Notes under the pieces: generated by a model
Database searches by the model: none
Told to the model about the DNA's origin: nothing
What the model saw: only the letters and a program-made list of their open reading frames with translations
Assembly (NCBI GenBank): GCA_900319245.1
Contig: ONNQ01000016.1
Location: 590 to 64,589 of the forward strand
Direction: 5' to 3'
Length of the DNA: 64,000 nt
Source: an uncultured Lachnospiraceae bacterium
GTDB taxonomy: Bacteria; Bacillota; Clostridia; Lachnospirales; Lachnospiraceae
Program-made: the position numbers and the translations under genes
Shown: in pieces, positions 6,913-14,004 of the stretch
How positions within the stretch are numbered: the stretch's first letter is position 1
How the letters are laid out: every line of letters starts with the position of its first letter

Positions 6913-8901
6913 ATGGAAATAAAATCGCTCAGCTTGGATTTAGAGACAAAATCAAGCGTCGACATCAGTAAATGCGGCGCCTACAAATACGCGGAGTCAC
7001 CGGACTTTGAGATCCTCCTTTTTGGCGTATCCGTAAACCACGGTCCCATCACCGTGTATGATCTTGCCTGCGGGGATACCGTCCCGGACGAGATCATCTG
7101 TGCCCTCTCCGATGACTCTGTGATCAAGACCGCCTACAATGCGGCGTTTGAGAGAATCTGCCTGTCCGTGTGGCTTCGAAGGTTCTATCCGCAGCACTTT
7201 AAGACCTACAGCATCCCCGGCGATCCCGTCCGGAACTACCTCGATCCGTCCTCCTGGAGATGTACCCTGGTATGGGCTGCCTACAACGGCCTGCCCCTAG
7301 GCCTTGAGAAGGTCGGCGCCGTCCTTGGCTTTGAGGAGCAGAAACTCAAAGAAGGAAAGGACCTCATCAAGTACTTCTGCTGCCCCTGCAAGCCCACAAA
7401 GAAGAATGGCGGCAGGACCTGGAACCTGCCCTGCCACGATCCGGAAAAATGGGCTTTATTTAAGAAATATAATGAGCGTGATGTTCTGGTAGAGCTCCAG
7501 ATCCAGGAACGGCTTAAGAACTACCCGGTTCCGGATTTCGTGTGGGAGGAGTACTGCCTTGATCAGGAGATCAACGACCGTGGCATTATGATCGATCAGG
7601 AAATGGTGACGCAGGCGCTTCGGATCGATGAGTTGTCAAAGACCGACCTGACTGTCAGGTTGAAGAGAAAGACAGGCCTAGAGAATCCGGGCTCGGTCAT
7701 ACAGATGAAATCTTATCTTTCAAAGAAAGGAATGGATGTCGACAGCCTTGGGAAGAAGGAAGTTGCTGCCATGATAAAATCGGCACCGGAGGATCTCGCA
7801 GAGGTACTTTCCCTTAGGCTGCAGCTTGCCAAAAGCAGCGTCCGCAAGTACCAGGCCATGCAGAACGCCGTCTGCGCTGACGGCCGTTGCCATGGAATGT
7901 TCATGTTTTACGGAGCCAACCGCAGCGGCAGGTGGGCCGGACGCTTGATTCAACTGCAGAATCTTCCTCAGAACCATATGGGAGATCTGGAGCAGGCGCG
8001 TGATCTGGTGAAGGCCGGTGATTATGAAATGTTAGACATGCTGTACGACTCTGTCCCCGGCGTACTCTCGGAGCTCATCCGCACTGCCTTCATCCCGCGT
8101 CCCGGATATAAATACATTGTCAGCGACTTTTCCGCCATCGAAGCTCGTGTGCTCTCCCACCTTGCCGGCGAGAAATGGCGTGCGGAGGTCTTCCACAAGG
8201 GCCGCGATATCTACTGCGAGAGCGCCAGCAGGATGTTCGGCGTTCCGGTTGAAAAGCACGGCATTAACAGCCACCTCCGGCAAAAAGGCAAAATTGCCGA
8301 GCTTGCCCTTGGCTATGGCGGCAGCGTCGGTGCTCTTACCGCCATGGGCGCCCTCGACATGGGGCTTTCCGAGGATGAGCTGCAGCCCTTGGTAGACATG
8401 TGGCGCAGCAGTAACCCGCACATCACTTCCTACTGGTGGGCTGTGGATGCCGCCGTCAAAAAAGCGATTAAACAAAGGTGCCAGACACGAGTTGGTGACA
8501 TCACTTTTGTAGTAAAGAGCGGTATGTTGTTCATTACGCTGCCTTCCGGCCGCCGGCTCTCTTACGTGAAACCCCGGATCGGCGAGAACCGTTTCGGCGG
8601 AGAGTCGGTCACCTACATGGGGATCGATGCCACAAAGCACTGGTCCCGGATCGAATCTTACGGTCCAAAATTTGTCGAGAACATCGTGCAGGCCGTGAGT
8701 CGGGATATCTTGGCTTACGCCATGAAAACCCTCCGCTGCTGTCAGATCGTCGGCCACGTCCATGATGAACTCATCATTGAATGTAGTCCTGACGTCTCGC
8801 TGGATGCCATCTGTGAGCAAATGGGGAGGACGCCCTCCTGGCTCCCTGGCATCGAGCTTCGAGCTGACGGGTACGAATGCGATTATTATCAGAAGCAATA
8901 A
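6913..8901 (+). CDS. phage family A DNA polymerase with 3'-5' exonuclease
   Basis: A 662-residue replicative polymerase of the phage PolA type. The exonuclease domain has LDLETKS at residues 8-14 (ExoI Asp and Glu) and YNERDV near 187 (ExoIII). The polymerase domain has motif A VSDFSAIEARVLSHLAG (403-419), motif B RQKGKIAELALGYGG (456-470) and motif C GHVHDELIIE (614-623), with both catalytic Asp residues present. No 5' nuclease domain is seen, as usual for phage versions. The AAGGA site lies inside the T-tract region of the preceding hairpin. Confidence 0.97.
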   Translation: MEIKSLSLDLETKSSVDISKCGAYKYAESPDFEILLFGVSVNHGPITVYDLACGDTVPDEIICALSDDSVIKTAYNAAFERICLSVWLRRFYPQHFKTYSIPGDPVRNYLDPSSWRCTLVWAAYNGLPLGLEKVGAVLGFEEQKLKEGKDLIKYFCCPCKPTKKNGGRTWNLPCHDPEKWALFKKYNERDVLVELQIQERLKNYPVPDFVWEEYCLDQEINDRGIMIDQEMVTQALRIDELSKTDLTVRLKRKTGLENPGSVIQMKSYLSKKGMDVDSLGKKEVAAMIKSAPEDLAEVLSLRLQLAKSSVRKYQAMQNAVCADGRCHGMFMFYGANRSGRWAGRLIQLQNLPQNHMGDLEQARDLVKAGDYEMLDMLYDSVPGVLSELIRTAFIPRPGYKYIVSDFSAIEARVLSHLAGEKWRAEVFHKGRDIYCESASRMFGVPVEKHGINSHLRQKGKIAELALGYGGSVGALTAMGALDMGLSEDELQPLVDMWRSSNPHITSYWWAVDAAVKKAIKQRCQTRVGDITFVVKSGMLFITLPSGRRLSYVKPRIGENRFGGESVTYMGIDATKHWSRIESYGPKFVENIVQAVSRDILAYAMKTLRCCQIVGHVHDELIIECSPDVSLDAICEQMGRTPSWLPGIELRADGYECDYYQKQ

Positions 8902-8905
8902 ATCA

Positions 8906-8936
8906 GGCAGGACCCGCTATTGCAGCAGGTCCTGCC
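8906..8936. terminator. bidirectional terminator after the polymerase gene
   Basis: A nine-bp perfect stem (GGCAGGACC with GGTCCTGCC) lies between the convergent polymerase gene and the 218-residue gene. CTTTC follows on the plus strand; the minus-strand T-tract is poor. Confidence 0.7.
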
Positions 8937-8946
8937 CTTTCAGTTA

Positions 8947-9603
8947 TTATTCATTCATCCTATATTCTTTGCCGATCTCTTTTGCACGTCTGAGCAGCTG
9001 ATATACCCTCGGCTCCGATACGCCAAGATCCGCTGCGATACTCGTGACGGAATCTCCCAGAAGCTCCCTTGCTTCAAAGGCCTTTGCGATCCTCGGATCT
9101 TCCGCATCCATGCGGGCGCGGATCTCAGCATACTCCATCTTTGCCACCGCCTGCTGCTCTACCGAATCAGCGGTCTCCGGCTCATATCCGTCCTCGACCA
9201 GGCCGTCCAAGGAGACGAGCGATGCCTGCTTTGTTTCCGGTGTCCTACCATAAGGGCATTCCGAGCACTTGTTGGTATCCTTGCATCTGATAAAGGCCTT
9301 GCGCTGTCCGGGCACCATGCATCTGGTGCTGCTGTATCCCCGAGAGTGCACGTTGTTGATGTACTCCCACTGCGCTTCTGCGAACGCCCTATTCGTTGTC
9401 TTGTAAAAGTACACGAGTATCCTCTGGCTGGAGCCGAGATGCAGATACCTGCAGTCCTCAATAGTTATCCCGTAATGGTTCATGTCATCCTTGTCCTTGA
9501 TCTCGATCGGAGCATCGTACAGAATCTCTCCATTCTCGCTCACATAGGATCTGTGCTTAAACTCACCGCTGTTACTTATATCAACCTTCTTTGTCCGAGC
9601 CAT
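8947..9603 (-). CDS. phage HTH protein, sigma-region-4-like, with Cys cluster
   Basis: A 218-residue protein. The C-terminal part has a helix-turn-helix of the sigma-70 region 4 kind (GDSVTSIAADLGVSEPRVYQ, about 184-203), preceded by an acidic helical linker. The central part has Cys at 95, 107, 113 and 116 (RCKDTNKCSECPYG), a possible zinc site. It runs opposite to the replication genes and ends at a shared terminator. Similar proteins occur in Firmicute prophages and are annotated as sigma factor-like or hypothetical. Regulation of the 29-bp elements nearby would be an attractive but untested role. Confidence 0.7.
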   Translation of the reverse strand: MARTKKVDISNSGEFKHRSYVSENGEILYDAPIEIKDKDDMNHYGITIEDCRYLHLGSSQRILVYFYKTTNRAFAEAQWEYINNVHSRGYSSTRCMVPGQRKAFIRCKDTNKCSECPYGRTPETKQASLVSLDGLVEDGYEPETADSVEQQAVAKMEYAEIRARMDAEDPRIAKAFEARELLGDSVTSIAADLGVSEPRVYQLLRRAKEIGKEYRMNE

Positions 9604-9973
9604 CTTGCTCTCCTTCCGCTTTTTGTCGCGAAACGGAGAGCCTCAAAATGACGCAAAGAAGGGTGCACTTAAAAGACCTGATTCTGGGAGCTTGTACTGA
9701 AGCTCTCCGTCTCTGGTTAAGTGCCATCCCTGTTCACTGGTCAGGCAGTTTTATTCAATTGTCACTGTAGACAAGAGGATGAACTCCCCTGATTCCGGTT
9801 CGGGCGGTCCTGTCTTCAGTGGGACAATTATGTCTTGTCCGGGGCATGAGCAGCTTGAGTGCTCAGACAGGTCTGCACTTAATGCCGGCCCGTCTCAAAA
9901 CTCAAGCATCACTCTTTTTTTAATACCCATCTAAAAAGGCAGCCCTCTCTTTTGACTGCTCTTTCTAGCTTTC
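9604..9973. other. intergenic region with inverted repeats and two doubtful micro-ORFs
   Basis: The region holds GCACTTAA at 9665-9672, its complement TTAAGTGC at 9717-9724, an inner GAGCTT/AAGCTC hairpin at 9688-9705, and a further GCACTTAA at 9875-9882. Two short plus-strand ORFs also fit: 9648-9770 (40 residues, GGAGAG site upstream) and 9779-9934 (51 residues, poorly spaced site). Neither resembles a known protein, so both are left unannotated. The minus-strand promoter of the 218-residue gene must also lie here. Confidence 0.4.
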
Positions 9974-10020
9974 TTGTACTAATCGTAGAAGTCGTGCTAT
10001 GATATATTCAAATATTGAAT
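9974..10020 (+). promoter_or_regulatory. promoter and palindromic operator of the XRE gene
   Basis: -35 TTGTAC at 9974-9979, an 18-bp spacer, -10 TATGAT at 9998-10003. A 15-bp palindrome, ATTCAAATATTGAAT, at 10006-10020 covers the expected transcription start, the usual place for an autoregulatory operator. Confidence 0.6.
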
Positions 10021-10064
10021 AAATATCTATTTTCAGAATTTTTATTCATAATGGAGAATTTAAT

Positions 10065-10712
10065 ATGTCTATTTTTAATACAGATATTCTTATACAGAAT
10101 GTTCTATTCTTAATGAAGGAGAACCATATCACACAGGAGAGACTGGCTGAAATCCTCGGCATGTCTCAGCCCAATGTGAGCAAGGCGCTCAGCCTTAAAG
10201 ACAAAAAAAGTTTCACTCTTGGCCAGGTAGTGGGAATCGCTAACCACTTCGGGGTATCCATCGATTACCTAGTTGGAAATAGAAGTCCTAAGTCCCAGGA
10301 AACCGGCCCCCGTGCTGTTGCAGAATTTCTGTCGAAGGTCGTAGAAAGCCATGATGCTAAGTACATAACTATAAATGTCGAAGAAAAAGTATTCGAATCT
10401 GAGGAGCACTACGATGTTGAATACGGCCAATCTTATGAAGATATTGTCGAGAGAAATAATGTAAACTCTTATATAGCTGTCTACTTTCCAAGCTACTGGC
10501 AACTTCCTGATCCTTCAGTAGTAGGGCAGGACACTTTTGAAGATATGGAAGCTGAAGCCTGGCAAATCGGAAATGAATCTCGTATGAAGCCGGTTAACGA
10601 TTTTTTGAGAAAGTTCATCAAGATCTTTAATCTCTATGACAAAAAAGAATTAGATGAAGATGAATACCGAATTGTTATAGAAAGCTTTCTTAAAAAACTA
10701 CGAGAGCGGTAA
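10065..10712 (+). CDS. XRE-family transcriptional regulator
   Basis: A 215-residue DNA-binding protein. The N-terminal HTH (ITQERLAEILGMSQPNVSKA at about 25-44, then FTLGQVVGIANHFGVSIDYL) is a standard Cro/C1-type domain. The rest is acidic with no peptidase motif (no Ser-Lys LexA dyad recognised), ending in a helical segment LDEDEYRIVIESFLKKLRER. It starts after a GGAG site and sits behind its own promoter with a palindrome. By position it is a candidate element repressor, possibly opposing the ImmR-like protein at 12.7-13.1 kb. Confidence 0.85.
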   Translation: MSIFNTDILIQNVLFLMKENHITQERLAEILGMSQPNVSKALSLKDKKSFTLGQVVGIANHFGVSIDYLVGNRSPKSQETGPRAVAEFLSKVVESHDAKYITINVEEKVFESEEHYDVEYGQSYEDIVERNNVNSYIAVYFPSYWQLPDPSVVGQDTFEDMEAEAWQIGNESRMKPVNDFLRKFIKIFNLYDKKELDEDEYRIVIESFLKKLRER

Positions 10713-10767
10713 ACACCCGTACACACTTTTTGTATCAAGTCGCCACGTGACTAAATGGAAATTAAAA

Positions 10768-10813
10768 ACGGCCAGGATGAATGCTCCTATGTCGGAGCAC
10801 TCATCCTGGCCGT
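10768..10813 (-). terminator. strong terminator of the 70-residue gene
   Basis: On the minus strand a 20-bp stem (with one G-U pair) closes a six-base loop and is followed by TTTTTAATTT. On the plus strand the same stem has an A-C mismatch and no T-run, so the minus strand is the functional one. Confidence 0.85.
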
Positions 10814-10831
10814 CAAGCAGCTCTGTGGATT

Positions 10832-11044
10832 TTATGCAGTCACTATATAACTCTTATGTACTATTTCATCTTGGCTGATCCTTTTAAGAACAGTTACTGT
10901 ATCGTCTCGCTCGATGATATACTCCCCACCGACCTGTATATGACTTCTCGTTCTAACCTTTTTATACTCATGCTTTACCACTCCAGTCGTAGGATCTGCA
11001 TAGCATGCGCAGCGGCCTTTGCAATCGTCATATCTTTGCAGCAT
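10832..11044 (-). CDS. small Cys-containing protein of unknown function
   Basis: A 70-residue protein starting MLQRYDDCKGRCACYADPTT, with Cys at 8, 12 and 14, then a basic beta-rich section (KHEYKKVRTRSHIQVGGEYI). A perfect GGGAGGAA site precedes the ATG and a strong terminator follows the stop, so it is a genuine transcription unit. It has no recognised family. A well-folded leader RNA (11070-11126) lies directly upstream of its ribosome binding site, which hints at post-transcriptional control. Confidence 0.65.
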   Translation of the reverse strand: MLQRYDDCKGRCACYADPTTGVVKHEYKKVRTRSHIQVGGEYIIERDDTVTVLKRISQDEIVHKSYIVTA

Positions 11045-11069
11045 TCAAATTCCTCCCTAAATAAACGCA

Positions 11070-11126
11070 GCCAGGGTAAATCGTAAATACAGGATCCTTA
11101 CCTCCTGTGAATTGATCTACCCCGGC
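11070..11126 (-). ncRNA. structured 5' leader upstream of the 70-residue gene
   Basis: On the minus strand a 13-bp outer stem (GCCGGGGTAGATC with GATTTACCCTGGC, two G-U pairs) encloses a six-bp inner hairpin (ACAGGA with TCCTGT, eight-base loop). The two G-U pairs become mismatches on the plus strand, so the fold belongs to the transcript of the 70-residue gene. It is not followed by a T-run. It matches no riboswitch class recognised by eye. Confidence 0.45.
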
Positions 11127-11237
11127 TTGTTCTCAATGCACCTCATATCTCATGCAAGGACTAGCTCGTCCAGGTCTCTTATATATGTTTCAATCGCTCT
11201 GGGTGAATCTAGACACCTCAATAGCAATGGTATTTAA

Positions 11238-11408
11238 TCACTTGTCAGCTCCAACGGCTTTACATAGGAATCTCTCCAAACTTATCTGATCCTCTTTTTT
11301 GCCGTGTTGGCAAAGCAAATATATGCGACCATCACTGTCGGTACGTACTTTACAGATAAGAATATTTTTGTCATCTGTTCTGACTTCAATATCTTCTTGT
11401 CTGGTCAT
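11238..11408 (-). CDS. 56-residue protein of unknown function
   Basis: A short ORF (MTRQEDIEVRTDDKNILICK at the N-terminus, ending FLCKAVGADK) with an AGGAGGG site seven bases before its ATG and a promoter (11524-11551) about 115 bases upstream. The sequence reads like a small beta-rich domain (VRTDSDGRIYLLCQHGKKED). Its family is unknown. It lies between two other very small genes downstream of the ImmR/ImmA pair. Confidence 0.6.
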   Translation of the reverse strand: MTRQEDIEVRTDDKNILICKVRTDSDGRIYLLCQHGKKEDQISLERFLCKAVGADK

Positions 11409-11523
11409 AAACCCTCCTTTCTGATTTTGAAAACGTTGATTTGCTGATGACCATGCAGGTCATTGTTCCCTATATAATCCCATGTGGTAATTTGCTTGTG
11501 AAAATGTGGATAACCATACTTAT

Positions 11524-11551
11524 ATTATACCATTAGGATCAGCTGAAACAA
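11524..11551 (-). promoter_or_regulatory. promoter of the 56-residue gene
   Basis: On the minus strand -35 TTGTTT (11546-11551), 16-bp spacer, -10 TATAAT (11524-11529), just downstream of the terminator of the ImmR/ImmA operon. Confidence 0.6.
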
Positions 11552-11620
11552 TGAAACGGTGTGGAAATCATTTCAGGCCGCATTTTTGGTCTCTTTTTAG
11601 GACAAGATCCTAGACAAAAA

Positions 11621-11654
11621 GGGAGCCAGTGAGATTACTCTCAATCTGACTCCC
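11621..11654 (-). terminator. terminator of the ImmR/ImmA operon
   Basis: Minus-strand stem GGGAGTCAG with CTGGCTCCC, an inner TGAGA/TCTCA extension, and TTTTTG after it. Confidence 0.8.
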
Positions 11655-11677
11655 ATTAGCCGTTACAGAGTACCCAT

Positions 11678-11833
11678 TTACTCTGCCTTCACAATATGCT
11701 TTTTAACTTCGAATACTTTTATTCTGCCATTTTTATCAACCCTAACTTCAGCATCGTTACCTCGTCGGATGATTCCTTTGATGGCTCTCATGACCTTTTG
11801 TTCCTCTTCCTGAGTTTCCTTCCCGGCCCCCAC
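11678..11833 (-). CDS. 51-residue GTG-start protein downstream of ImmA
   Basis: This short ORF begins at GTG with a GGAGGA site eight bases upstream, 15 bases after the ImmA stop, and is followed by the operon terminator. The N-terminus is charged (GAGKETQEEEQKVMRAIKG); the C-terminal half is a small beta motif (RRGNDAEVRVDKNGRIKVFE) ending in a basic tail. An internal ATG at residue 15 is an alternative start with a weaker site. The role is unknown; the position makes it a possible partner of the ImmR/ImmA pair. Confidence 0.55.
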   Translation of the reverse strand: MGAGKETQEEEQKVMRAIKGIIRRGNDAEVRVDKNGRIKVFEVKKHIVKAE

Positions 11834-11848
11834 TTCTGCTCCTCCACT

Positions 11849-12664
11849 TTATACCGCGATCCCTCTTCTGATGTAGAGAGGTAATTCCTTCGGATCCTCT
11901 GTCCTAATCAGGCCACACCTCTTCATGTGCACGAAAGCCGCGCTTTCCGACACGCCATATGTCTCCGCGATTTTCTGCCCGATCTCATCGAGAAAGACAT
12001 ACCAGTCCCGATATTGAAAGAATGGATCAATGCTGGGTCGTACAAAGATTCCATCCCTGTATCCAGCTTTTTTGTTGAGCGCCATGACAAACGGAACAAA
12101 TGTGGGCCTCGGCATCAGGATCGACGCCGCGTAGACATTCGCCTGGTGTTCCATGAAATCTCTATCCGTCCACTTCCTGTTTTCCGGTCTGTCAGTCTCA
12201 AGCATATTACTTCGGCACATGATCTTGTCCATGGTGTTCCTGGCTGCCAAAATGTCCTGACCGCAGAACGCCGGATAATGCATTGCGAAATGGCCGCCTT
12301 CATGGGCTATCGTGAACTGCGCAAATCCGTCTTCCCTGTCCATTACGTCCGAATCGATGATGATCGCTCCGGCGGGAAAGAGCTTGCTTACGCTTTTACC
12401 GTCTTCTCGTACCGGTATCATAGCGTCCTTAAACACTGTGATACCATTGATGCCCATTCCAGGGATTATGTTGTAAATGCCTTGGACATCTACCGCAGCG
12501 TTAAGATAGCTTTCAACAAAATGAAGCGCATTGATCTTTCCGGGCGTCTTCAAGAGATCCGGTTTATAATCACCGACCTGTGCCTCCGCATAAGCCATGA
12601 CTTCAAGATCACAGACAACAGGCGTGCCGTCATACTTCCTGTTGGGACAGTTGAATTCAATCAT
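11849..12664 (-). CDS. ImmA/IrrE-like metallopeptidase
   Basis: A 271-residue zinc peptidase of the ImmA/IrrE (M78) family, which cleaves or inactivates the partner repressor when the element is induced. The active-site helix is FTIAHEGGHFAMHYPAFCG with HEGGH at 121-125 (HExxH). The downstream FMEHQANVYAASILMP segment matches the family's ExxAN...LMP block. Its start overlaps the last codons of the XRE gene by eight bases, the classic immR-immA arrangement of ICEBs1-type elements. A C-terminal HTH-like tail (KIAETYGVSESAAFVHMKRC) is present. Confidence 0.92.
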   Translation of the reverse strand: MIEFNCPNRKYDGTPVVCDLEVMAYAEAQVGDYKPDLLKTPGKINALHFVESYLNAAVDVQGIYNIIPGMGINGITVFKDAMIPVREDGKSVSKLFPAGAIIIDSDVMDREDGFAQFTIAHEGGHFAMHYPAFCGQDILAARNTMDKIMCRSNMLETDRPENRKWTDRDFMEHQANVYAASILMPRPTFVPFVMALNKKAGYRDGIFVRPSIDPFFQYRDWYVFLDEIGQKIAETYGVSESAAFVHMKRCGLIRTEDPKELPLYIRRGIAV

Positions 12665-13058
12665 TGTCCTTTGTCTCCTTTACCCTTATGTAGTGGATGA
12701 ATTGCCTCCAGTCATCTTCATTGATGACTCCCTTCTTGGTCATACGGAGCGCAAACCTCGCCATTTCTCCGGCTTCAGAGTACATCATGATGTCGTCGAG
12801 ATCCCGCGGGATTCGGGAATTCTCCCTGGCAGCAAGATCGTACATCAGGGCAATGTCCTCTTCCGAAAACCGGAGGAACTCGATCAGCTTTTCAGTTTTC
12901 TCCTCATCGTATGGTTTGCGTCTCCCCTGCTCCACGTCGCTCACAAAACTGACGGAAACTCCCAGTTCCTCAGCAATATCTTTCAGCGTCAGCTCTCTGC
13001 TGTCCGATATACGTTTGGCTCTGAGGAATTGTCCATACCTCATGTTCTTTTCTTGCAT
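12657..13058 (-). CDS. ImmR-like XRE repressor
   Basis: A 133-residue HTH protein. The domain MRYGQFLRAKRISDSRELTL with DIAEELGVSVSFVSDVEQGRRKP is a typical Cro/C1 fold; the remainder is helical and acidic. It starts behind AAGGGA and overlaps the ImmA-like gene, so it is the probable substrate and partner of that protease. The upstream 187 bp is rich in inverted repeats that would serve as its operators. It likely holds the element in the quiescent state. Confidence 0.9.
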   Translation of the reverse strand: MQEKNMRYGQFLRAKRISDSRELTLKDIAEELGVSVSFVSDVEQGRRKPYDEEKTEKLIEFLRFSEEDIALMYDLAARENSRIPRDLDDIMMYSEAGEMARFALRMTKKGVINEDDWRQFIHYIRVKETKDND

Positions 13059-13245
13059 AATCCCTTCTTTCTAATGCGTTTTACGCAAATTTGTCCATTT
13101 TGGGGTAAAGCATAGAATAAAATTACGCCGCCCCAAAAATGTGAACATTTGTTTGCTTCGGCGTAACTTTACTGTATCATTTTATATAGTCATTTGCAAT
13201 ATAAAATTCGAACATATTTTCGATATCTCGATTAGCTAATTCTAC
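13059..13245. promoter_or_regulatory. operator-rich region upstream of the ImmR-like gene
   Basis: Contains an eight-bp inverted repeat TTACGCCG...CGGCGTAA (13122-13166), a 14-bp palindrome AAATGTGAACATTT (13137-13150), and a TTTTGGGG/CCCCAAAA pair around 13097-13139. No other gene fits here, and the repeats are well placed for repressor binding. Confidence 0.5.
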
Positions 13246-13935
13246 TTACCCATTATATATGATTGGCTCCCAGTAGATCCGTCCAAATTCTTCATCCTCT
13301 TTTTCGTTCTTTGGTATAGGCAGGAATTCAACTTCATGCTCACATGTCCACAATGAAAGCTTTCCTTTTACTGGGAAAGGTTTGATCGGTCTTGGATTCG
13401 ATAATATCCAGGCGTATTCTCCGGGCCCAAAAGAATCCATCATTGCACCCTTAAGGTGCTTCCTTTCAAACGGAACTATATCCTCTAAAGATACAACTCC
13501 AAGCGCGTGCCCCGGAATTGAACCTTTTTCTTTCTTTGCCGTGCTACAGATTAAGAGATCGCCTCTGTAACTGGTGGTCCATGTACGGCATTCGATCGTC
13601 TTTTGTCCGGCGACGATACTCATAGCATATACCGGATGAATTGACAGTGCTTTCATTGACATAATGGTGTCTTTATTGTCAACCTTTCTGGCATCCGTTT
13701 CCTGTTCCGAAACAGAACTATTCATCTTTTGCAATAAAGTTCTTAGAGCAATCAGCTCTTCTTCTGTCAATGTGACACCCTTTCCCATTTTCTCATGACC
13801 AGGTCCCCAATCTCGAATATCATACTTTGGTTTACCACCATTCCATGAGATTAAGTTCACTTCTTTTGTCCATCCTCGGGCGTTCTGAGACAAAACACCG
13901 ATGGATTGGATGATCTCATATTTAATATCTGCCAT
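13246..13935 (-). CDS. PC4/YdbC-like domain fused to an ASCH domain
   Basis: A 229-residue two-domain protein. Residues 1-75 match the YdbC branch of PC4-like ssDNA-binding proteins (GVLSQNARGWTKEVNLISWN followed by GGKPKYDIRDWGPGHEKMGK and GVTLTEEE). Residues from about 92 form an ASCH domain, a PUA-like RNA-binding fold (MKALSIHPVYAMSIVAGQKT, then IECRTW and YRGDLLICST, closing with LWTCEHEVEF). In other genomes these are usually separate proteins. The GGAGG site is 69 bases after the stop of the GIY-YIG gene, so the two are probably co-transcribed. Binding to ssDNA or modified RNA is inferred from the folds; no catalytic role is shown. Confidence 0.85.
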   Translation of the reverse strand: MADIKYEIIQSIGVLSQNARGWTKEVNLISWNGGKPKYDIRDWGPGHEKMGKGVTLTEEELIALRTLLQKMNSSVSEQETDARKVDNKDTIMSMKALSIHPVYAMSIVAGQKTIECRTWTTSYRGDLLICSTAKKEKGSIPGHALGVVSLEDIVPFERKHLKGAMMDSFGPGEYAWILSNPRPIKPFPVKGKLSLWTCEHEVEFLPIPKNEKEDEEFGRIYWEPIIYNG

Positions 13936-14004
13936 TCTCTACCTCCGTCGATATGAGTATCATTTTGAAATACTACAACGATCATAACTTAAATTTCTTA
14001 GTCT

